DNA of 64,000 nt from FEN-987 sp964598845 (lineage in GTDB: Archaea; Thermoproteota; Bathyarchaeia; 40CM-2-53-6). The position numbers and the translations under genes were made by a program. A model generated the notes under the pieces. That model did no database searches, had not been told where the DNA came from, and worked only from the letters and a program-made list of their open reading frames with translations. The DNA is taken from assembly GCA_964598845.1 (NCBI GenBank), contig CAZRDM010000002.1:76625-140624 (forward strand), given 5' to 3'. Shown here piece by piece: positions 1 to 7,457 of the stretch; positions within the stretch are counted from its first letter, which is position 1; every line of letters begins with the position of its first letter.

Positions 1-696
1 ATGAATCTGCATCAGATTGTGGCCGTCGATCTCAAGAACCTGCCATCCGAAGGACCGCCATTTCCTGTCTAAGGGCTCTTTTTTCTTGATTCTCTCCGTG
101 GCGTCATCTGACTGGACACCGTTTCGATCAATGATTGCCGTAACGCTTGATAGGCCCAGATGACCTGCCGTCATGGCTGCCTCCCATATCTGACCCTCGT
201 CGCACTCCCCGTCTCCTAATAGAGCAAAGACTCGGTAGCTTCTTCCGTCCATTCTTCCGGCCAGAGCTATCCCATTCGCAATCGACAGTCCCTGACCCAA
301 CGACCCGGTGGAAACATCGACTCCCGGAGTCTCCCGAGTAGGGTGGCCTTGGAGGATACTGCCTGTCTTTCGAAGAGAGGAAAGAATGCTGCAGTCGAAG
401 TATCCGGCGCGGGCCAATGTTGCGTAGAGAGCTGGCGCTGCGTGACCTTTGCAGAGAACCAGCCTATCCCGCTCAGGCCAAGTTGGATTCTCGGGTCGGT
501 GATTCATTCGATCGAAATAGAGTGATACAAGGATCTCCACGCATGATAACGAAGGACTCAGATGCCCACTGCCCGCACTTGCTATCATTGCGACTATGTC
601 GCGTCTAATTCGTTGAGCCATCTCTCTTAGAGATTCCAGTTTGTCCCTCGTGAACTCGAGGCTTTCAGACAATCTATTTTCTGTTGTATATCTCAT
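1..696 (-). CDS. Transketolase, N-terminal subunit (partial, 3' end beyond the window)
   Basis: The minus strand stays open from an ATG at 696 to the left edge: 232 codons and no stop, so the C-terminus is missing. It is the thiamine-diphosphate-binding half of a split transketolase, which moves two-carbon units between sugar phosphates. Visible family motifs are SGHLSPSLS near residue 43, the KGHAAPALYA segment near 83, STGSLGQG near 129 and the TPP/metal motif GDGECDEGQIWEA from 161, followed by IIDRNGVQ. Archaea usually carry transketolase as two adjacent genes, so the C-terminal subunit is expected just left of this window. The nearest gene to the right is divergent; the 257 bases between them hold nothing I can call. 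Confidence 0.88.
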   Translation of the reverse strand, partial: MRYTTENRLSESLEFTRDKLESLREMAQRIRRDIVAMIASAGSGHLSPSLSCVEILVSLYFDRMNHRPENPTWPERDRLVLCKGHAAPALYATLARAGYFDCSILSSLRKTGSILQGHPTRETPGVDVSTGSLGQGLSIANGIALAGRMDGRSYRVFALLGDGECDEGQIWEAAMTAGHLGLSSVTAIIDRNGVQSDDATERIKKKEPLDRKWRSFGWQVLEIDGHNLMQIH

Positions 697-953
697 AAGA
701 ATCGCCTTCGCAGCCCGCCAGAGTGTAGTGGCGAGCTAGCGTCTGTAGTAGAAGGAATAGCTCGAGAAGGGCGAAAATCGCGCACAGACAGTGTATACTT
801 CCATGAGCTAAGCCTTCATTCCGGCGTGACCCATCTAGAGTTATGCTCGTCTACTTAAAACCAAGTATCGGATTTCGATATGTGGCAAGCGCCTACTCAT
901 GACGTTGTTCTGAGAGGGTTTAGACTTTATGAGCAACAGTAAGGAAGGTCGGA

Positions 954-1526
954 GTGAGTGGCTCGACATTGACGTGGATCAAGACGATTCTTGAGGATAA
1001 GGCGACAGGGGATCTGAAGCGAGCCTATGAGGAAGTGTTGCGAACGCGGGGAAAGATCTCCAACATCATGCGCGCGCAGAGTCTCAACCCCAATGTGTTG
1101 AGGTCTCATCTTGAACTCTATGTGACCCTATTCTTTGGCAAGTCCGGTCTTAGCCGCGCAGAACGTGAGATGATTGCAGTGACCTTGTCCGCCGGCAATC
1201 GTTGCAACTATTGCGTTGCGCACCACGGAGAAGCCCTCAGCTTCTACCTGAAGGATCGCGATCAACTGGAGGTTTTCAAGCAGGGCCAGCAACCCATGGA
1301 CCTCCCGCAGAGAACCAAGAGCCTCATTGACTACGCCCTAAGACTTACCTTGGATCCCGGCGGGGTTGTGATGGAGGACTTGGAAGCTTTACGAAGGATG
1401 GGAATCAGCGATTCTGAGATACTGGACCTAGTCCTACTTACAGCTTACATGAACTTCGTGACTCGGGTAGCACAAGGACTGGGCGTGCAATATGATGAGC
1501 AAGAGGCTCGAGGGTACAAGCCGTAG
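954..1526 (+). CDS. AhpD/carboxymuconolactone-decarboxylase-like peroxidase-related protein
   Basis: 190 residues with a GTG start, preceded by a purine-rich stretch (aaggaaggtcggag). All-alpha AhpD-like fold. The core redox motif is CNYCVAHHG (residues about 84-92), a CxxC followed by His as in AhpD and the 'uncharacterised peroxidase-related' family (YciW-like). Length and motif position fit that family. Members reduce peroxides or hydroperoxide-derived disulfides using the CxxC pair; the partner and substrate cannot be told here. It is a single gene, transcribed away from the transketolase gene. Family assignment is firm and physiological role is inference. Confidence 0.8.
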   Translation: MSGSTLTWIKTILEDKATGDLKRAYEEVLRTRGKISNIMRAQSLNPNVLRSHLELYVTLFFGKSGLSRAEREMIAVTLSAGNRCNYCVAHHGEALSFYLKDRDQLEVFKQGQQPMDLPQRTKSLIDYALRLTLDPGGVVMEDLEALRRMGISDSEILDLVLLTAYMNFVTRVAQGLGVQYDEQEARGYKP

Positions 1527-1736
1527 GGCACAATCGGATTAGTTCCTACGGACATCGGTCTAGTCGCGCTTCCTGCGGAATGCAAGCGATAGACGTCCGA
1601 GGGATGCGGACAGTCTAGTGAGTAGAGTTGTAATTGTTTCTTGACGTGTCCGGGCTATGGGACGTGACGCGTAGGTGAGGGTGGAAGAACTAAAATGACT
1701 CTGCCCCTCATTGTATTAGGAACTACGATTGTAGGG

Positions 1737-1979
1737 ATGTCACAGATGGTTGTGAAGGCGTGTGTCCTGATTAGGGTACGACCAGGTCAGCATTATAGAG
1801 TGGCTGAGAGGATAGCTTCCTTTCAAGGCATTAGAGCCGCCTTTGCGGTCATGGGCGCGGCCGATGTTGTTGCAAGAGTCGAGGTGAACGATATGAAGTC
1901 GCTCACAGTGCTTGGAACCCAGATAGGGGACCTTGAAGATGTCGTTACTACTGAAACACTGATCGCCGCGGAGGCATGA
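1737..1979 (+). CDS. Stand-alone Lrp/AsnC-type ligand-binding (RAM) domain protein, first of a pair
   Basis: The frame is open from an ATG at 1695, but the RAM domain starts at the in-frame ATG at 1737 (MSQMVVKACVLIRV), so 1737 is preferred; the longer form would be 94 residues. The 80-residue product is a single beta-alpha-beta-beta-alpha-beta RAM domain (VKACVLIRVRPG at the start, FAVMGAADVVARV in the middle) with no helix-turn-helix. In Lrp regulators this domain binds amino acids and drives oligomerisation. It lies 3 bases before a second RAM gene and a short distance from a large branched-chain amino acid cluster, so an amino-acid-sensing or modulating role is a reasonable inference. Confidence 0.7.
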   Translation: MSQMVVKACVLIRVRPGQHYRVAERIASFQGIRAAFAVMGAADVVARVEVNDMKSLTVLGTQIGDLEDVVTTETLIAAEA

Positions 1980-1982
1980 CCC

Positions 1983-2261
1983 ATGAATAGAGCCGTGATG
2001 TTGATCAAGAGCGGAGGCAGAGTACCGAAGGCTGTCAATCTCGCTCGGGAGCTGAAGCGCGTTCCAGCTGTGACGGAAGCCTATGCAGTCTTCGGCAGAT
2101 TCGATGTCGTAGCCTTCCTTGAAAGCATGGACGTTCGGGAACTTTTCAGATCTGTTTCTGAGGTCACGAAGCTCGAGGGAATAATGAGTTCAGACACTCT
2201 CGTCGAGGCCCAAGAGAGTCAACATACGCGCGACTACGGAAGGGGCCCCTTCTCAAGCTGA
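1983..2261 (+). CDS. Stand-alone Lrp/AsnC-type ligand-binding (RAM) domain protein, second of a pair
   Basis: 92 residues with an ATG start, beginning 3 bases after the preceding stop, so almost certainly co-transcribed with it. The fold is again a lone RAM domain (VMLIKSGGR at the start, AYAVFGRFDVVAFLE in the middle, a closing strand near residue 75), with a short polar tail and no DNA-binding domain. The two tandem products are clearly related but divergent, suggesting a heteromeric ligand-binding complex or partners for an Lrp regulator encoded elsewhere. The next gene, ilvE, converges on it from the opposite strand. Confidence 0.7.
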   Translation: MNRAVMLIKSGGRVPKAVNLARELKRVPAVTEAYAVFGRFDVVAFLESMDVRELFRSVSEVTKLEGIMSSDTLVEAQESQHTRDYGRGPFSS

Positions 2262-2349
2262 TCTTGACCCACAGGCCTCATTTGAGCAGAACCGCGGCCA
2301 AATCCTCATCTGCGCCAACAGATTCAGATTCTTGATGTTGCCTCTTCCC

Positions 2350-3306
2350 CTAAGACCGTGTGCCCTTCAACTGGACCCGACCCGTGTCATACACAGGGGT
2401 CAAATATCCTAGGTACTTTGGGTTCCTACCGCTCACCAACCTTTCATACTCTCGTTGCAGTTGTAATGTCCTCGGACCAGGTTCACCAGCTCCGACTAGC
2501 TTGCGATCAATACTGAGAATTGGAGTGACCTCCGCGGCGGTGCCGGTTAGGAATGCTTCCTCGCATGTGTAGAGTTCGCTTCTGGCGAGCGTTCGTTCAG
2601 TGAAAGGGATTTCAAGGTCGTTGATTATGCTCATGATAGTTTCGCGTGTGATGCCTCTCAAGATATTCGATGAAATACCCGGCGTCGCTATGCAATCATC
2701 CTTCACTAAGAAGATGTTCTCTCCAGTGCCCTCAGCGACGTTTCCATTGTTGTCGAGGAAGAGGGCCTCATCGAAGCCGGCTTCAGCTGCTTCTGTCCTA
2801 GCGAGGACGGAATTGATGTAGTGACCGCATGCTTTCGCCATAGCCGGGACTGATGGATCACCAAGCCGCCGCCAAGTTGAAACGCATACGTCAAGCCCTT
2901 GCTTGTCTGGGTCGAAGTACTTCTCATAGGGTATGGCGATTATGCTTACGGAGATAGGCGTGGCTCTTGCATCGAGACTTATTCCGCCGACGCCTTTGAA
3001 AGCAATTGGCCTGACATACAAGGAGGAGCGAAAGTTGTTCCTCCTAATCAAATCTAACACGCCTTTGCAGATCTCTCCCTCACAGTAAGGAAGGGCAAAG
3101 CCGTAGATCCTTGCAGAATCGACCATGCGTCGAATGTGATCGTTGAGCCTAAACACGAGAATGTCGTCTTCGGCTTTGTATGCTCTTATCCCCTCGAAGA
3201 CGCCAGTACCGTAATGCAGGGCGTGTGTGAAAACGTGCACCGTTGCCTTGTCCCACGGTACTATTTCTCCATTCAACCAGACAAATTCAGCGGGAGCTTG
3301 AGACAT
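2350..3306 (-). CDS. ilvE: Branched-chain amino acid aminotransferase
   Basis: Class IV PLP-dependent aminotransferase catalysing the last step of Ile, Leu and Val synthesis (2-oxo acid plus glutamate). Motifs: FVWLNGEIVPWDKATVHV at the start, HYGTGVFEGIRAY, the PLP Lys in AKACGHYINS, and EGTGENIFLV. The frame is open up to a GTG at 3387, but homologues begin at the ATG at 3306 (MSQAPAEFVWLNG), giving 318 residues. The region between 3306 and 3390 overlaps, in another frame, a candidate leader peptide (3363-3458) that may control this gene. It is divergent from leuC with a shared promoter region. Confidence 0.92.
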   Translation of the reverse strand: MSQAPAEFVWLNGEIVPWDKATVHVFTHALHYGTGVFEGIRAYKAEDDILVFRLNDHIRRMVDSARIYGFALPYCEGEICKGVLDLIRRNNFRSSLYVRPIAFKGVGGISLDARATPISVSIIAIPYEKYFDPDKQGLDVCVSTWRRLGDPSVPAMAKACGHYINSVLARTEAAEAGFDEALFLDNNGNVAEGTGENIFLVKDDCIATPGISSNILRGITRETIMSIINDLEIPFTERTLARSELYTCEEAFLTGTAAEVTPILSIDRKLVGAGEPGPRTLQLQREYERLVSGRNPKYLGYLTPVYDTGRVQLKGTRS

Positions 3307-3334
3307 TCGAATCTTCAACCTCAAGGCGGGATTC

Positions 3335-3363
3335 GCTCGATCCTTCGATCCTGAGAATCGAGC
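3335..3363 (-). promoter_or_regulatory. Inverted repeat between the ilvE leader ORF and ilvE
   Basis: A 7-base perfect inverted repeat, GCTCGAT at 3335-3341 and ATCGAGC at 3357-3363, with a 15-base spacer. In the minus-strand RNA its 5' arm begins at the last base of the leader stop codon. A second, mutually exclusive 5-base pairing (3345-3349 with 3357-3361) shares the same arm. In addition the leader's last sense codons (CTTCAA) can pair with TTGAAG just upstream of the ilvE ATG. These alternatives are what an attenuator or translation switch would need; no energy calculation was made. Confidence 0.4.
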
Positions 3364-3458
3364 TATTGAAGGATGATGAGCGGACACAGTCTCTGAACTA
3401 TGAGAGCTTGAAACCGAAACGAACCCTCGTTACAGATTCTAAGAATAGACGTTCGCAA
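3363..3458 (-). CDS. Candidate leader peptide upstream of ilvE (31 codons)
   Basis: A short open frame read from TTG at 3458 to TAG at 3363. It is followed after 56 bases by the ilvE ATG. The peptide ends in LCPLIILQ-stop and also carries ALIV, so branched-chain residues cluster near the end. The last codons, ATC ATC CTT CAA TAG, match the end of the ilvB leader (ATC ATT CTT CAG TAG), differing only at third positions, and both stops are followed by CTCG. A TATA-like box at 3495-3503 would put transcription start near 3470, just ahead of the TTG. No ATG or GTG exists in frame, so the start codon is the weak point. Confidence 0.45.
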   Translation of the reverse strand: MRTSILRICNEGSFRFQALIVQRLCPLIILQ

Positions 3459-3475
3459 ATCCGCTCTTTGGATTC

Positions 3476-3513
3476 GGCGGTTACTATGCGTGTCCGATAT
3501 AAGGTTAACCGCC
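3476..3513. promoter_or_regulatory. Divergent ilvE/leuC promoter with flanking inverted repeat
   Basis: GGCGGTTA at 3476-3483 is repeated as its exact reverse complement TAACCGCC at 3506-3513, arms of 8 with a 22-base spacer. Between them lies CGATATAAGG (about 3495-3504), which reads as a TATA-like box on either strand: CCTTATATCG for ilvE and GATATAAG for leuC. The right arm is also part of a GGTTAACC palindrome. A dimeric repressor bound here would cover both promoters. The regulator is unknown; an Lrp-type protein is a guess from context. Confidence 0.5.
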
Positions 3514-3615
3514 CTGGAGGTTGAATCCGAACACGCAGCCAAGAAATATCAGAAATTGAGTCCACACGACGCAAGTACTTTCTATCTCGTGTACAATGGT
3601 TGGAGTAGATTTGAG

Positions 3616-5028
3616 ATGCCACCTCGGACACTCCTCGAAAAAATCTGGAAGAGTCATATCGTAGATCAGGAACCAGATCGACCCAGTTTGCTCTGGATCG
3701 ACAGACATCTTATCCACGAAGTAACCTCACCTCAGGCCTTCGAGAGCCTTCGCATCGCCGGCAGAAAAGTCAGGCGGCCAGACTTAACATTCGCGACCGT
3801 AGATCATAATGTTCCAACCACCGACCGATCATTTCCAATTCGGGATCCCATTTCCGCCATGCAGGTAGAAGTGCTAGAAAGGAATTGTAGGGAATTCGGG
3901 ATTGCGTTCTTTGGTATGAAAAGCCCGCATCAGGGAATAGTCCATGTGATCGGCCCGGAGCTTGGACTCACATTGCCCGGGACCACCTTAGCCTGCGGCG
4001 ACAGTCACACATCGACTCATGGAGCCTTCGGTGCCCTCGGTTTGGGAATTGGAACAAGTGAGGTAGAACACGTGCTCGCCACGCAATGTCTCTGGCTGGA
4101 AAAGCCAAGGACATTTGAGATTCGCGTCGATGGGAAGCTCGATCGTGGGGTAACCGCTAAGGACATCATCCTTTACATAATCGGTCGGATTGGCACGGCC
4201 GGAGGCACAGGCTCCGTGATCGAGTACAGAGGTGAGACCATCAAGGAACTGTCGATGGAAGAAAGAATGACGATTTGTAACATGTCCATAGAGGGAGGCG
4301 CCCGCGGTGGACTCATCTCACCGGACGAGACAACGTTTCGTTACCTTCGCGGACGACGGTACGCACCAAAGAACGAAGCCTTCGAGGAGGCCAAGGATCA
4401 CTGGCTTCAGCTTCCCACCGACAGAGGAGCTACATTCGACAGGAGCATTGCATTTGATGCATCGCGGATCGCACCGCAGGTTACTTGGGGAACAACCCCT
4501 GCCATGGTAAGCGATGTCACGGGACAGGTGCCGTACCCTGACCATTTTGATGAGCCGAATATGAGGAAGGCGGTCGTCCGTGCCTTGGAGTATATGGCAC
4601 TGGAACCTGGGACACCCATACAGTCAATCAACCTCGACAGGATTTTCATTGGGTCCTGCACAAACTCCCGTCTGGAAGATTTGCTCGTTGCCTCGAAGGT
4701 GATCAAGGGGAAGAAGCTTGCACCGGGGGTGCGCGCGATGGTTGTTCCAGGTTCCCAGCTTGTAAGGTATCAGGCTGAGAAGCAGGGGTTAGACCGGATT
4801 TTCAAAGAGGCGGGGTTCGAGTGGAGGCAATCAGGGTGTAGCATGTGCTTGGGAATGAATCCTGACGTTCTCGCGCCCGGAGAACGATGCGCCAGCACTT
4901 CAAACCGCAATTTTGAGGGCAGACAGGGGCCTGGAGGGCGAACACATCTTGTCAGTCCAATCATGGCAGCCGCGGCGGCCATTGCAGGACACTTCGTCGA
5001 CATACGAGATTGGGACATATCGAGCTGA
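3616..5028 (+). CDS. leuC: 3-isopropylmalate dehydratase, large subunit
   Basis: Aconitase-superfamily enzyme isomerising 2- to 3-isopropylmalate in leucine synthesis, working with LeuD. The frame opens at 3490, but the family N-terminus (PPRTLLEKIWKSHIV) fixes the start at the ATG at 3616, with GGAG about 10 bases upstream, giving 470 residues. Cluster-ligand cysteines are in FIGSCTNSR and GCSMCLGMN; GDSHTSTHGAFGALGLGIGT is the conserved substrate/cluster segment. The length and N-terminus match the bacterial LeuC type (about 466-470) rather than the shorter archaeal homoaconitase-like type (about 420), hinting at transfer from bacteria. leuD follows almost directly. Confidence 0.92.
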   Translation: MPPRTLLEKIWKSHIVDQEPDRPSLLWIDRHLIHEVTSPQAFESLRIAGRKVRRPDLTFATVDHNVPTTDRSFPIRDPISAMQVEVLERNCREFGIAFFGMKSPHQGIVHVIGPELGLTLPGTTLACGDSHTSTHGAFGALGLGIGTSEVEHVLATQCLWLEKPRTFEIRVDGKLDRGVTAKDIILYIIGRIGTAGGTGSVIEYRGETIKELSMEERMTICNMSIEGGARGGLISPDETTFRYLRGRRYAPKNEAFEEAKDHWLQLPTDRGATFDRSIAFDASRIAPQVTWGTTPAMVSDVTGQVPYPDHFDEPNMRKAVVRALEYMALEPGTPIQSINLDRIFIGSCTNSRLEDLLVASKVIKGKKLAPGVRAMVVPGSQLVRYQAEKQGLDRIFKEAGFEWRQSGCSMCLGMNPDVLAPGERCASTSNRNFEGRQGPGGRTHLVSPIMAAAAAIAGHFVDIRDWDISS

Positions 5029-5034
5029 TGAGCA

Positions 5035-5643
5035 TTGGAACGCTTTAGGAACTTTACGGGTATCGTAGCTCCTCTGGACCGAATCAATGTTGACACTGAC
5101 CAGATAATTCCGAAACAGTTTCTCAAGCTTATGCAGAGAACCGGATTCGGCAAGTACTTGTTCTACGAGTGGCGGTTCGAACGGGACGGCAGAGTGAAGG
5201 CAGATTTTGTTCTGAATAATCCTCGATTTGGAGGAGCAAAGATACTGCTGACCCGCGCCAATTTCGGTTGCGGGAGCTCTCGAGAACACGCAGTTTGGGC
5301 TCTCTCTGAGTACGGTTTCAGAACGTTGATCGCTCCATCGTACGCAGATATCTTCTACAATAATTGCTTCAAGAACGGCATTCTCCCAATCATTCTTGCC
5401 CAAGCCGATGTGGATCACTTATTCAGCGAAGTCTCGAAGCAAGAAGGCTATTCTCTAGAGATAGACCTCCCAGAGCAGACCATTCGAAAGCCAAACGGAG
5501 AAACCATACACTTCGATATCGACTCATTCAGGAAAAAATCCCTGCTGGAGGGCCTTGATGAGATAGCGTTAACATTGCAGCTTGACGCAAAGATCAGAGA
5601 TTATGAGATGACATTGAGCGGCTTCCAACTAGCGCGAGATTAG
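5035..5643 (+). CDS. leuD: 3-isopropylmalate dehydratase, small subunit
   Basis: 202 residues, the swivelling-domain partner of LeuC. The start is forced: the only in-frame initiator after the upstream stop is TTG at 5035, 6 bases after the leuC TGA, and it gives the expected N-terminus (FRNFTGIVAPLDRINVDTD, then QIIPKQFLK). Other family motifs are ANFGCGSSREHAVWAL and IAPSYADIFYNNCFKNG. The size equals the bacterial LeuD (about 201) and exceeds the archaeal small subunit (about 165), supporting the bacterial-type origin seen in leuC. The two genes are translationally coupled. Confidence 0.92.
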   Translation: MERFRNFTGIVAPLDRINVDTDQIIPKQFLKLMQRTGFGKYLFYEWRFERDGRVKADFVLNNPRFGGAKILLTRANFGCGSSREHAVWALSEYGFRTLIAPSYADIFYNNCFKNGILPIILAQADVDHLFSEVSKQEGYSLEIDLPEQTIRKPNGETIHFDIDSFRKKSLLEGLDEIALTLQLDAKIRDYEMTLSGFQLARD

Positions 5644-5678
5644 CCGCTCACAGCACAATGGCTTTTCGATGTCCCGAC

Positions 5679-7358
5679 CTAGTTGCAGATCGCCCCCTCG
5701 GCGGCAGAATGAACGAGTTTTGAATACTTGAATAGCGCGCCTTTCTGGTACTTCAGTTCTGGTTGTTTCCAGTTCTTCATTCTTGATGTAAGCTCTTCAT
5801 CTGTGACCTCTACTTTCAGCAGTCGACGTTTCACATCAATGGCAACCTTGTCCTGTTCCTGTAGCACCGCCAGTGGTCCTCCAACCTGTGCTTCAGGGGA
5901 AACGTGCCCAACCATCAGGCCTCGTGTAGCGCCAGAGAACCTGCCGTCGGTAACCAAGGCGACGTTCTCACCGATGCCTTGGCCTACTATTGCGGCGGTG
6001 ATGGCTAGCATTTCTCGCATTCCAGGACCCCCTCTTGGTCCTTCATAACGTATGATGACAACATCGCCACCTTGGATCTCACGTCTCTGAACCGCTGCGA
6101 AGGTCATTTCTTCGGAGTCGAAGACCCTAGCTGGTCCTCGATGTTGAAGTCTGGTCGCGCCAGAGATCTTGATGACGGCTCCTTCCGGAGCAAGGTTCCC
6201 TCTAAGAACCACCAATCCTCCTTGTGGGTGGATCGGGTTAGAGACTTCCCTCACTATGTTCTGCGCGTTGCCCTCAAAGCGAATCTCTTTGATGTTCTGA
6301 TCAAGCCTCTTGCCCGTCACCGTCAAAGCTTCTCCGTTTAGCAGTCCTGTGTCAAGCAGCTTTTTCATGATGAGCGGAGCTCCACCAACGAGGTCGAGGT
6401 CTCGCATGACGTATCGGCCTCCCGGTCTCAGGTCCGCGATTACTGGAGTCTTTCGCCCTATTCGTTCGAAATCGTCAAGGGTAAGCTTGATTCCCGCTTC
6501 ATGTGCGATCGCTGGCAGATGCAGGAAGGCATTCGTTGACCCGCCGATGGCTTGGACGACTGCTATGGCATTCTCGAAAGCTTCGAATGTTAGGATGTCT
6601 CTCGGTCGAATCCCGTTCTCAAGAAGCCCCATCACAGCTAAACCGCTCATGTACGATGCGCTATATCTACGCTCATCAGTTGCGGGGGGTGAGGCCGATC
6701 CCGGCAGCGATAGGCCTACCGCTTCCATGGCGCAGGCCATAGTATTCGCTGTGAAGAGGCCTCCACAGGCTCCCTCTCCTGGACACGCCGAACATTCGAG
6801 TTGGACAAGTTGCTCCATGGTCATTTTTCCTGCAACGTACGTTCCTACAGCCTCGAATACGTCTTGGATTGTGACGTCGCGTCCCTCGAAGTTTCCTGGC
6901 ATTATGGTGCCTCCGTAAAGAAATACAGATGGAATGTTCAGTCTTGCAGCGGCCATCGCCGAGCCAGGTAGGCTTTTGTCGCAACCCGCGACGGTCACGA
7001 GAGCATCGAATCGCTGAGCGATAGCCATAACCTCAATCGAGTCCGCGATGATTTCGCGGCTTACCAGAGAGGCCTTCATCCCTTCGGTTCCCATGGAGAC
7101 TCCGTCGCTCACCGCGATCGTGCCGAACTCGAAAGGCGTTCCTTTCGCGGCCCTAACGCCTTCTTTGACCTTCTTCGTGAGTTTGCTAAGGTGAAAGTTA
7201 CAAGGGGTGACCTCATTCCATGTGCTCGCAACGCCAACAAAGGGTTGCGTGAAATCTTGGTCTGTATAGCCGATTGCCCGTAGCATTGCACGATTGGGGG
7301 CTCGCTCAGGGCCTTCCGTTATGTCCTTGCTTCTAAGCCTGAAAAGCTTCGAGGTCAT
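5679..7358 (-). CDS. ilvD: Dihydroxy-acid dehydratase
   Basis: 559 residues, standard length. Dehydrates 2,3-dihydroxy-isovalerate and 2,3-dihydroxy-3-methylvalerate to the 2-oxo acids, the penultimate step of Val/Ile synthesis, using an Fe-S cluster. Cluster cysteines and motifs: the VAGCDKSLPGSAMA segment near residue 123 and SACPGEGACGG near 190; the C-terminal GPRGGPGMREML and TDGRFSGATRG segments are also present. It is the last gene of the minus-strand branched-chain run, separated from leuA by a 99-base gap, so it may have its own promoter or be the distal end of the operon. Confidence 0.93.
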   Translation of the reverse strand: MTSKLFRLRSKDITEGPERAPNRAMLRAIGYTDQDFTQPFVGVASTWNEVTPCNFHLSKLTKKVKEGVRAAKGTPFEFGTIAVSDGVSMGTEGMKASLVSREIIADSIEVMAIAQRFDALVTVAGCDKSLPGSAMAAARLNIPSVFLYGGTIMPGNFEGRDVTIQDVFEAVGTYVAGKMTMEQLVQLECSACPGEGACGGLFTANTMACAMEAVGLSLPGSASPPATDERRYSASYMSGLAVMGLLENGIRPRDILTFEAFENAIAVVQAIGGSTNAFLHLPAIAHEAGIKLTLDDFERIGRKTPVIADLRPGGRYVMRDLDLVGGAPLIMKKLLDTGLLNGEALTVTGKRLDQNIKEIRFEGNAQNIVREVSNPIHPQGGLVVLRGNLAPEGAVIKISGATRLQHRGPARVFDSEEMTFAAVQRREIQGGDVVIIRYEGPRGGPGMREMLAITAAIVGQGIGENVALVTDGRFSGATRGLMVGHVSPEAQVGGPLAVLQEQDKVAIDVKRRLLKVEVTDEELTSRMKNWKQPELKYQKGALFKYSKLVHSAAEGAICN

Positions 7359-7457
7359 TGAAGTCTTCCTCGGAGGACAACGAAGCGCTCCAATCGTTGC
7401 ATACAGCGCTGGCTTTCAAAGATAACTAGCAAATTGCTCTCGATCAAGCTTAGTCAG

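Noticed and set aside
3398..3631. Minus-strand 77-codon frame across the ilvE/leuC promoter region
   Set aside because: Overlaps the leuC start and promoter, has no family features; judged a chance frame.
5175..5190. GGTTCGAA-like tRNA T-arm matches (also near 30576)
   Set aside because: They lie inside leuD and the MoaD gene and no acceptor or anticodon arms accompany them. No tRNA or rRNA gene was found in the window.
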